Shown: positions 53,140 to 61,600 of the stretch, piece by piece | How positions within the stretch are numbered: the stretch's first letter is position 1 | Layout of the letters: each line of letters begins with the position of its first letter | Assembly (NCBI GenBank): GCA_024220505.1 | Contig: JAKZZE010000003.1 | Coordinates: forward strand, 434,001 to 498,000 | Length of the DNA: 64,000 bases | Direction of reading: 5' to 3' | From: Rhizopus arrhizus | Lineage: Eukaryota; Mucoromycota; Mucoromycetes; Mucorales; Rhizopodaceae | Position numbers and translations under genes: made by a program | The notes under the pieces: generated by a model | Databases searched by the model: none | Seen by the model: the letters and a program-made list of their open reading frames with translations, nothing else | Told to the model about the DNA's origin: nothing

Positions 53140-56100
53140 TCACCGAGAACGAGAAGTCGACCTTTCATACCAGAGTAATCCAGGTGAAGGATCATTGGTG
53201 TAATCACCATCAGGGTTGCAAAGACGATCAAAGTGCCAAAGGATAGTACAAAGACTGACCCAGAATGGAGGACAACGAGCAGAAGGAGAAACAGGCAACA
53301 AGGACAAGAGATAGTCAATGTGCAGCTCGGTAGAACCAGCAGGAGGAAAAGGAAGACAACACCAAAGAGCCGATGGGACCTGAGGACAGACCATGAGATG
53401 GGCACGAGTGGTATGACCAAACAGACAAGCACAAGGACGAGGATCACCAGGCAGCCAACCCATACGCCAACGTATCAGACGACTACGATCAGCACGCGAA
53501 GCAGGAACATAGAGGATTGGATCCACACGCAGTACAGGACGACAGGCTCGAATCAAGACTTGAGAAGTCGAAGCCAGGAACTGATCAAACTCTTGCTGAC
53601 GATACGCATGTAACCAGGTTTTAAGCCGAGAAGGAGCCGTAACTTCTGGTGGGTGATCGAGCACAATGCGTCGAGAGCGAAGAGTTGATAGTAGTGACGA
53701 TGGCAGCGAAGAAGAAAGCAGCGACAGGAGACAGTCATCAGGTAAAGTCTGGACACGGAGACAAAACTTCAATACCAAGGTATCAGCACGGAAACGCATC
53801 GACGGTAGGTTACAGATGTGCCGAAGCACAACCGTCGACGAGGTCTTGTGGCCACCAACGATCAGACGCAGACACCGACTTTGAGCGCGCTCTAGCTCGT
53901 CATAGTCCTTTTTGAGCAGCTTGGAGATGGCTAGGCCATACTCTAACTTGGGACGTACAAACATAGCATAGAGGCGAGAAGAGAACAGCAGCGAGAAACC
54001 AGATCGATTGGCACCAATAGCAGACAGTTGAGCCATCTTGAGCTGAGCACCAGGCTTGCGATGAGCGACCAGACGAGACGGAGAGGTACCATTGCGAACG
54101 AATGGCACACCAAGATAGACAAACTCATCGACAGACGGTATGTCTTCATCATAGAGAGTGAGTCGGACGTATCTTGACGACGTCGGATCTGGTGCATTGA
54201 GGACAGCACACTTGGTGGGACTCCATCTGTAGCCAAGTACCTGTGAATGAATTTGGGCCAGGTCAAGCATCTGTTTGACTTCGCTTGCAGAACCGAGAAT
54301 AGCCACATCATCAGCATAAAGCAGAGAGTTGATGGCTGTGGGTGACAAAGACAGAGAGGAGACATCCAATGTCGGACCAAAAGGAAGACCAGGAGAAAGA
54401 CCAAGATCAGAACCAGGAGGACCAGAAGGAGACAAGGATGAGACCATTGTTGTAGTACGCGTGGCAGCAGAACGAAGAAGAGCAGGCAGCGTGTTGATGT
54501 AGATCGAGTACAGATGCGGACTCAAGACAGAGCCTTGAAGCACACCTGTACTCGGTGTGAATGGCGTCGAGACTTGATTAGACATCAGAACCGAGATTGA
54601 AACATCATCAAAGAGATGAGCCAAGACAGAGACCAGAGCAAAAGGAGCAGAGACAGCCAAGAGTGATTGCCATATGACACGTCTGTCGACGGTATCATAG
54701 GCAGCCTTGATATCAAGAAAAGCCACGACAGGAAAATGACGCTTTCGGCGATAGTACTCCTGTATCAAGTCATGCAAGCAGAGGGCTTGGTCAAGAGCAC
54801 TTCGCTGTGGACGGAAACCACCTTGAGCAATGTCCAATGGAGGCGAGACATCTTGTAAGAGTGGAAAGAGACACATTTCAAACAGCTTTCGGATGATGGA
54901 CGTCAAGGAGATCGGCCTGAAGTTTGACGGTTGATGAGGGTCGCCCTTCTTATAGATAGGCACGACCTGCGCATGACGCCAAAGAGAAGGAGTGTAAGAC
55001 CATTGGCAGCAGATATCAAAGAGACGAGCCAGGATAGCAGCTACTTGTTTACGAATGGGAATAAGCATCTCTGTACGCAGATGATCAGAGCCAGGAGCTT
55101 TGCGTAAAGGAAGACGTCGCATTGTGTCAGCAACAGAGTCAGCCGAAAAAGAAGAAAGACCAGCACCAGAACCAGAACCAGGACCAAGACCAGAACCAAG
55201 GCTAGAACCAAGACTAGAACCAAGACCAGAGCCAGATGGGTCATCCTCAGAAGCTGACGCAAGATCAAAAGGGACATGATCATCAGACGATGGAAGAGGA
55301 GGAGGACGAGTGGATGGTAGACCAGAGCCAGAGTAGACGGATGCAAGATGATCTCGCATAGCATTGGCACCAGCGACAGGACCATCAGGATGAGCATATG
55401 AGACTTGAGGACGACGACGGTTATGGACTTGCTTGACCCTACGCACCGCAGAAGAAAAGTCGCCACGAGCGAGGGAGTCACAAAAGGCACGCCAAGATTC
55501 TCGTTTAGCTCGCTTGACAGCCGTGCGGAAACGGACATGAGCTTCTTGATGAAGACCCCACCAGTAAGCTTTGTCAATCCCAAGAGACCAACGCCACTTA
55601 CGGTAGAGCCAGTCTCGACGATCAGCCAGAGCCTGTAGTTGAAAGGTCCAAAACTTCTTCCATTGCTTGGGTCGAGAGACACGAGATCCAACAGACTTGT
55701 CCAGAGCAGAGTAGATGGCCGCATTGAGTTCATCGTTGAGATGGTCAATGGGTGGACGTGTTGACGGTGGACTTGAACACAGCTGTTGAAGCTGGTCAAG
55801 CAAAGCAGCAGACAAGGAACCAAAGGTGGACACATACAGCTTCTGGACTTCTGGTTCTTTCAACCGAGAAAGGTTCCAAAGACGACGGACTTGACCAGAT
55901 GGAGAAGAAGAAGGCTGTGTGGAATGGACCACAGGGACCGAGTACTCAAAAGAGAGTGACATCAGTTTGTGGTCTGACCCCAAAGAAAGATCCAAGGCAA
56001 CCGAGATACTTGCTGAACGAACCAGTGGCATGTTGGTGATGTAGTAGTCTACAATGCTGCTTACCTCAGCATGACCACGGCAAGTCAGGTATGTTGGAAT

Positions 56101-56772
56101 ACCATAGGCAAGTGTCTTGTTCAGGATGTTAAGACCATGATCATTGCACCAACGACGAAGGACAGAGCTACGCATGTTAGTACGAGAGTCACCGACGAGA
56201 CGACCAAGACGAACATTCAGATCACCACAGATGATCGTATCGTCAGTGAGTGGCAGTGAATCCAGAACAGACTGTACCTCAGCAGTAGACAGAGAAGGAG
56301 GCAGGTAGAGACAGATGAGCCGTAGGGAACGACCCAACTGCAGACCAAGAGCATACTTACAGTTCACAGGGAACTCAACCACAGGAAGTGGACACCGAGG
56401 AGAGACCAAGGCAGAGACACCCATAGAACCACGATACTGACCTGCAACTGGAGAGCCATAGAGATGGAACTGCTGCCATGAGGTCGGAAGGCGAGCAGGA
56501 GGAAGCAACCAGGTTTCGGTAATAAAGACCAACGAGAACGACTGGCAGTGACGGAGGAGGTCATCGACTGTGGAAGCCTGGAGACCGTTGGCATTCCACA
56601 AGCCGATGGTAAGCGGAACAGATGAAGTTGATGAAGGAGAACGAGAGGATGAACCATGGAAGCCATGAGAACCAAGAGAAACCAAAGGAGAGGAAGGGGT
56701 TGACGGATCTGGGACCATACCAGATGGAGAGACCGAGGGTGCATTATAATGACAAGTATTACTACTCATCAT
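53140..56772 (-). CDS. LINE ORF2: APE endonuclease-reverse transcriptase, copy IV (1210 aa)
   Basis: Nicks the target and copies the LINE RNA there. The endonuclease domain covers roughly residues 50-275 (LWNANGL near 58, FITETW, IICGDLNVRLG, SIVDYYITN, SDHKLM near 270). RT runs about 560-900 (FRPISLTSIIRK near 608, FLDIKAAYDTVDR, GVLQGSVLSPH, YADD near 822). The C-terminal Cys/His motif CACLFGHTTRAHLMVC is near 1114-1129. A Gly/Ser repeat linker between endonuclease and RT is longer here than in other copies. The ATG at 56772 overlaps the ORF1 stop (TAATG), pointing to termination-reinitiation. No defect seen, so it is the best candidate for an active copy. Clade not assigned. Confidence 0.93.
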   Translation of the reverse strand: MMSSNTCHYNAPSVSPSGMVPDPSTPSSPLVSLGSHGFHGSSSRSPSSTSSVPLTIGLWNANGLQASTVDDLLRHCQSFSLVFITETWLLPPARLPTSWQQFHLYGSPVAGQYRGSMGVSALVSPRCPLPVVEFPVNCKYALGLQLGRSLRLICLYLPPSLSTAEVQSVLDSLPLTDDTIICGDLNVRLGRLVGDSRTNMRSSVLRRWCNDHGLNILNKTLAYGIPTYLTCRGHAEVSSIVDYYITNMPLVRSASISVALDLSLGSDHKLMSLSFEYSVPVVHSTQPSSSPSGQVRRLWNLSRLKEPEVQKLYVSTFGSLSAALLDQLQQLCSSPPSTRPPIDHLNDELNAAIYSALDKSVGSRVSRPKQWKKFWTFQLQALADRRDWLYRKWRWSLGIDKAYWWGLHQEAHVRFRTAVKRAKRESWRAFCDSLARGDFSSAVRRVKQVHNRRRPQVSYAHPDGPVAGANAMRDHLASVYSGSGLPSTRPPPLPSSDDHVPFDLASASEDDPSGSGLGSSLGSSLGSGLGPGSGSGAGLSSFSADSVADTMRRLPLRKAPGSDHLRTEMLIPIRKQVAAILARLFDICCQWSYTPSLWRHAQVVPIYKKGDPHQPSNFRPISLTSIIRKLFEMCLFPLLQDVSPPLDIAQGGFRPQRSALDQALCLHDLIQEYYRRKRHFPVVAFLDIKAAYDTVDRRVIWQSLLAVSAPFALVSVLAHLFDDVSISVLMSNQVSTPFTPSTGVLQGSVLSPHLYSIYINTLPALLRSAATRTTTMVSSLSPSGPPGSDLGLSPGLPFGPTLDVSSLSLSPTAINSLLYADDVAILGSASEVKQMLDLAQIHSQVLGYRWSPTKCAVLNAPDPTSSRYVRLTLYDEDIPSVDEFVYLGVPFVRNGTSPSRLVAHRKPGAQLKMAQLSAIGANRSGFSLLFSSRLYAMFVRPKLEYGLAISKLLKKDYDELERAQSRCLRLIVGGHKTSSTVVLRHICNLPSMRFRADTLVLKFCLRVQTLPDDCLLSLLSSSLPSSLLSTLRSRRIVLDHPPEVTAPSRLKTWLHAYRQQEFDQFLASTSQVLIRACRPVLRVDPILYVPASRADRSRLIRWRMGWLPGDPRPCACLFGHTTRAHLMVCPQVPSALWCCLPFPPAGSTELHIDYLLSLLPVSPSARCPPFWVSLCTILWHFDRLCNPDGDYTNDPSPGLLWYERSTSRSR

Positions 56773-56774
56773 TA
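56770..56774 (-). promoter_or_regulatory. TAATG stop-start overlap linking ORF1 and ORF2
   Basis: The last A of the ORF1 stop TAA is the first base of the ORF2 ATG. The same arrangement is present in copies I (30903), II (35949) and III (42695). It implies that ORF2 is translated by reinitiation after ORF1. Confidence 0.75.
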
Positions 56775-57743
56775 TAATGATCCAAAGCTGGAGCGAGAGG
56801 CAGGACGGTCTTGATCATACTGATCCAGAAGCATTTCATCGTCAGGTTGGTCACGATGGCGTGGGAAGGCAGGACGATCTTGCTTGGCAGCCAAGACTTC
56901 AGAGACAGCCTCATCAGACACCATGGCATTGGCCAAAAAGAAACGAGAGACAGCAACAGCAACAGGATAGCGCAAGCGCTCAAGGGTACGAAGGCAACGC
57001 TCATTAGAAATGTGCGCCATCTTTTCTTGACGCACCTCAAGAGACGCAGAAGAGAAAGTAGGGTCAGCAACGTTGTCCGGATCTAAGGGATCGAATTGAT
57101 CAAGGACCTTGATCTTTGCTTTCTCCAGCAAAGAGACGAGAGCAGGCTTGTACTGAAGATGGACAAGCAGACCAACAACGGAGTGGGCGGGAAACGAAAC
57201 ATCTAGCACCCGCCAGGTGTCAACACCCAAGCGACCAAGACGACGACGAGCTTCGGTGTACGACATTTTGCGAGATCTAGGAATGTATACGTACTCAAAT
57301 CCTTGTTCACCTGTAACAGGCTGGAAGCCTCTTGCAGCAGCGGCACGACGACGGAGTTTGTTCTTGGAACCACGTGAAGCCACAGTAGCCCAAGATGAAG
57401 CAGCAGTACCCAAAGAGGGCGAAGAAACGGTCTCTTTAGCACCATTTTGAGGAGCAGGAGAAGAAGCAGCGGCATTTGAACTTGGGGTGTCCCTAGGAGA
57501 CCCGGCAGATTGTGCGGCCAGTTGGGCACGCAAGGAAGCAATCTCATTGGCTTGACTGTTGGTCAGTTCCAAAAGGCGAGCGTTTTCGAGCTGGAGCTGC
57601 TCTAAGGCACTCAAGCGGGCAGTGAGGTCTTCGTAGGCTGCAGCCAAAGACTGAAGAGTGACGTCAGCATTGGAATTTGCTGAGTTTGTTGAGGCGGCGG
57701 CGTTGGGGATCCTTGAACCCAAGGTTTTTCTTAAGGGTCCCAT
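56772..57743 (-). CDS. LINE ORF1 protein, copy IV (323 aa)
   Basis: Coiled-coil-like heptads near 40-80 (LSALEQLQLENARLLELTNS), a Ser/Ala-rich linker, a basic stretch (SKNKLRRRAAAARG), then the conserved block with YVYIPRSRKMSYTEARRRLGR. Likely binds the LINE RNA and ORF2. No zinc knuckle. Almost identical to ORF1 of copies I and III. Confidence 0.82.
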   Translation of the reverse strand: MGPLRKTLGSRIPNAAASTNSANSNADVTLQSLAAAYEDLTARLSALEQLQLENARLLELTNSQANEIASLRAQLAAQSAGSPRDTPSSNAAASSPAPQNGAKETVSSPSLGTAASSWATVASRGSKNKLRRRAAAARGFQPVTGEQGFEYVYIPRSRKMSYTEARRRLGRLGVDTWRVLDVSFPAHSVVGLLVHLQYKPALVSLLEKAKIKVLDQFDPLDPDNVADPTFSSASLEVRQEKMAHISNERCLRTLERLRYPVAVAVSRFFLANAMVSDEAVSEVLAAKQDRPAFPRHRDQPDDEMLLDQYDQDRPASRSSFGSL

Positions 57744-57942
57744 CTTTTGTGATTAACTTCAAACGGTAAAAAAGCGATGTAAAGTTGATGTATTCGAAAA
57801 ATTAAAGATACCAAAAGGTGTGTTTTTGAAAGATGAATCGAATGGTGTAAAAATTGGAGATGGATGGCTTGATTTGGAGGAGTTATCGGCTTTTTTGAAA
57901 AATAAACAAGTTTACCTTTTGAACCAAAAGCGAAAGAAAAGT
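57744..57942 (-). promoter_or_regulatory. LINE copy IV 5' UTR and tRNA-Cys upstream flank
   Basis: Non-coding. Matches the 5' UTRs of copies I and III. The final gcgaaagaaaagt before the tRNA is the flank found before the fragments at 32074 and 52855, so where the LINE ends and duplicated tRNA flank begins cannot be fixed from this window alone. Confidence 0.6.
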
Positions 57943-58014
57943 GAGGGATTAGCTCAGCGGTAGAGCGGAAGATTGCAAATCTTTAGGTCCCGTGTTCAAT
58001 CCACGGATTCCTCT
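57943..58014 (+). tRNA. tRNA-Cys: tRNA-Cys (GCA), intact
   Basis: Cloverleaf pairs fully: acceptor GAGGGAT/ATTCCTC (one G-U), D stem GCTC/GAGC, anticodon stem GAAGA/TCTTT around loop TTGCAAA with anticodon GCA at 57975-57977, T stem CCGTG/CACGG around TTCAATC, and T at the discriminator position as expected for tRNA-Cys. No intron. The internal A box covers the D arm, exactly where the LINE copies join their 15-nt fragments. The 5' flank is LINE or duplicated flank sequence, and a Ty3 element begins 15 bp downstream. Confidence 0.97.
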
Positions 58015-58018
58015 TTTT
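58014..58018 (+). terminator. RNA polymerase III terminator (T5)
   Basis: TTTTT directly after the tRNA-Cys acceptor stem, followed by GA. Confidence 0.85.
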
Positions 58019-58029
58019 GAATAATGTTG

Positions 58030-58302
58030 TGTCATATCTTTTTATTCTATATATGGATATTTGTGTTGCTTTCCTTTTAATGAAGTTTGTATTCAACAAG
58101 TTACATGCTATGACTCACAAGAGAGTTGTTTATATTCAATATCAACATGACTCATGAATTATGACAATACTTGTATATATCTTAGTTTTGTAAAGTAATA
58201 TAAATAGACATAATAATTATTAGAAATAAAAGGACAATTATCCACTACCTAATCTTTAAGACTATATTTCCTTTTATATACAATACTATAAAGAGCACGA
58301 CA
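58030..58302 (+). repeat. 5' LTR
   Basis: TGTCATATCTTTT...GAGCACGACA, with a TATA-like taatataaataga near 58197. Confidence 0.93.
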
Positions 58303-58349
58303 ATTGGTAGCATCTGTTGTAAACATTCCAATTGCAACAGAATTTATTT

Positions 58350-58601
58350 ATGTCAAGTAGCAAGCCAACAATATCGCAAGAACAAAGAATTTTTGAAATA
58401 GAAGAAAGAGTTTACAGATTACTAGCACCAGAATTTAGAACAAAATACCTTGCTTACAGAAAAGTCCCAACATACCCTGAAGATCAAAGAATCAATTACG
58501 GAAGAAAAACAGCAGAATACTTTGAGACAATAGCAAACAAATTCGCATCAGATTTTATACTTAACAACAACAGACAACTTATTTTTAGAAGAAGATATTA
58601 A
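58350..58601 (+). CDS. Small upstream ORF of the Ty3 element (83 aa)
   Basis: ATG at 58350 (MSSSKPTISQEQRIFEIEERVY...). Charged and likely helical, no known domain. It ends 16 bp before the gag-pol ATG. The gag-pol frame (+1 relative to it) is open upstream of its own ATG across the last about 50 bp of this ORF, so a +1 shift could add this segment to Gag. Alternatively it is a separate small protein or an upstream regulatory ORF. Function unknown. Confidence 0.5.
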   Translation: MSSSKPTISQEQRIFEIEERVYRLLAPEFRTKYLAYRKVPTYPEDQRINYGRKTAEYFETIANKFASDFILNNNRQLIFRRRY

Positions 58602-58617
58602 TTTAGAAGAATCGCCT

Positions 58618-61600
58618 ATGAGCTACAATAACAATACCAATATTAACATGGAAAATTTAGCACAACTGATCGCGTCAGCAATAAGCTCAGCAATGCCTAA
58701 AAACACAGAGAACACAAACAGCCATATCAGGATCCCAGTTCCCTCGACATATGGTGGAGATAGAAATGCTGCAACTATCAACATTTGGATACAAGAAGTA
58801 GAAAGATATTTGCAATTTTACAATGTACCCAGTAATCAATGGATTCCTTACGCAGTCACTCTTATGAGAGACAGAGCCCAAAAATGGTGGAACAGACTAA
58901 CAGAAAGGAATGAACAATCGACTACTTGGGAAAGATTTAAGTTAGATATAGAATATGCTTTCAAACCCTCCTATTCTCAACAAGCTGCAAGAGATAGATT
59001 AGCTAACATCAAACAATCATCATCGGTTATTGAATATGTGGATGTTTTCCAAGACATTTTACTAGATCTTCCAAATATTTCGGATGATGAATCCTTGGAT
59101 AGATTTGTTAGAGGATTGAAAGACAATGTTAGAATCCATGTATTGACTAAAGAACCTCGGACACTAGAAGAAGCTAGTAAATTCGCTATTGCATTTGAAA
59201 GCGCACAACAAGTAGGAATGATGCCTGTAAAAATCCAACAAGATAGATATGTCAACGATCCTATGGATTTATCTATATTGTTACATCAACTCAATGCAAT
59301 GGTAGCCTCTAACAAGGACAACAACAATTTTCAACAAAACAGACAGAATAATGGATATGCAAGACGATCTACGATAATTTGTCATTGGTGCAATAAACCT
59401 GGACATATAATGGCTGATTGTAGGACAAGAATACGTGATATCAAAGAATTTGAGCAGTCAAGAATACGGCAAAATCGACAATACAAGCGAACAAGGCCAT
59501 TTAGGAATCACTTAGTCAACAATATTGATTCTATGGAATTTCACACAAGTAATAATGACACTTTGCCTAAACGAAATAATGATTGCTCTTTTGATAGTGT
59601 TAATAAAGATTCTTTAATTGACCTTTCCCCTTATTCCTTTGACTTTTCACAAGATCGTGCTTTTTTGTTAAATACCAATGCAAAAAATTCAACATTACCC
59701 ACGTACAAAATCTACATAAATGGTCATGCATTCAATGCTTTGATTGACAGTGGAGCCAGTTCAAATTATATTCACCCAAAGGTACTCAAATTTGTGGAAT
59801 CATACCATCCAGTTAAGAATCAAGCTGTTGAGACTGCTAATGGTGAACAAACGATTATTCATGGTGAAGCTACATGCAAAATGGAAATAAGGGGGGAGGA
59901 AAGGAACTTTATTAGCACTTTCAAGGCCTTCGTTTTTGAATCGAAGTTTGATATCATTTTGGGGAACTCATGGTTAAAGCAAGTAAAGCCAAACCCCGAT
60001 TGGTTTGATAGTACATGGACGATTGCGCTTCCTGACTCGTCAATGGTAGTACTACATCCAGTTAAAGAACCAACATCACTTATAAAGAAGCAGAATGAAG
60101 TCAACTACTTGATATCTGCCAAACAATTAGAAAGACTTTACAAGACCAAACAAATTGAAGAATGCTATTTTGCTCAAGTACATCTTAAAGAAAATGAAAT
60201 GGTATATCTAAACAATATAAATGATATTGATGCTTCATGGTCTACAGAATTTAGCAAGGAGTTCCCTGAAGTATTTAAAGGCGAAATCACAGGATTGCCT
60301 CCAATGAGGGACACTCAAGATATAATTGTGACAAAGCCTGATACTGTACCGGTATCAAGACCACCATACAAAATGTCACCTCTAGAACTTTCTGAACTGC
60401 AAAAACAACTGAATGAACTGCTAAATAAAGGACTGATTGAGCCATGTGCTTCGGAGTGGTCAAATCCTGTGCTTTTTGTTAGAAAACCAAATGGTGATTT
60501 AAGAATGTGCTGTGACTATCGTATGCTGAACAAGGTTACTTTAAAACAAAAGATACAACTACCAAGGATAGATGAATGTTTAGAGAGACTACACAATGCT
60601 AAGCATTTTACCTCTTTGGATTTGACTAATGGATTCCATCAACAGAGAATAACCGAAGCTGACTCTATCAAAACTGCAATAAGTACTCGTTATGGTCAAT
60701 TCTGTTGGAAAGTGGTACCTTTTGGTTTGTCTAATAGTGGTCCTGCGTTCCAAAAAATGATGAATTCGGTATTATCGGAATATATTGATAAGTTCGTAAT
60801 GGTCTATCTTGATGATATTCTGATATTTACAAATGGAAATGAAGAACAACATAAAGAGCATGTACGCTTAGTATTGAAGAAACTAGACGAAGCTAAGCTT
60901 ATTATAAACAAAAAGAAATGCAAATTTAATCGAAAAGAACTAACCTTCCTTGGATTTACTATCAATGAAAAAGGCATTCATCCTGACAACAAAAAAGTTG
61001 AAGCGATTCAGTCATGGCCAGTTCCAAAGAACGTCCAACAAGTTAGACAATTCATTCGATTAGCACAACACTATAGAAGATTTATTCCGGGCTTTGCAAG
61101 TATTGCTGCATCCTTGACAGATTTAACAAAAGGTACTGGTCACAAATGTCGTGCCATCACATGGAATGATGAATGTCAAAAGAGCTTCGATTTAATCAAG
61201 AAAATGATTTCAAGTGCTCCAGTCTTGATGACCCCTGATATGAACAAACCATTTCGAATTGAATGTGATGCAAGTGATTTTGCGATTGGTGCTGTACTCA
61301 TGCAAGAAGAATCTGAAGGAATATGGAAACCATTGGCTTTTGAATCGAAGAAATTGTCGCAAGCGGAAAGAAACTACCCTGCACAAGAGAGAGAACTACT
61401 CAGTATATTGCATGCTCTGAGAACTTGGAGATGCTTTATCGAAGGTAATTCTTATCAAATATTCACTGATCACTTGCCCTTAAAGTACCTACGATCTCAA
61501 AACAAGCCGACTCCCAGATTGGTAAGATGGTTAAGTGAAATTGAGCTATATGATCCTGAAATCTTGTACAAACCTGGTGCTGACAATCAAATTCCTGATC

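Larger units (their letters stand above)
52870..57930 (-). mobile_element. LINE copy IV, complete and uninterrupted
   Basis: About 5.06 kb with both ORFs open, lying directly between a 15-nt tRNA-Cys fragment (3' side of the LINE) and the intact tRNA-Cys gene (5' side). Being next to the intact tRNA it should be the newest insertion of the array. The 5' boundary is approximate. Confidence 0.9.
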
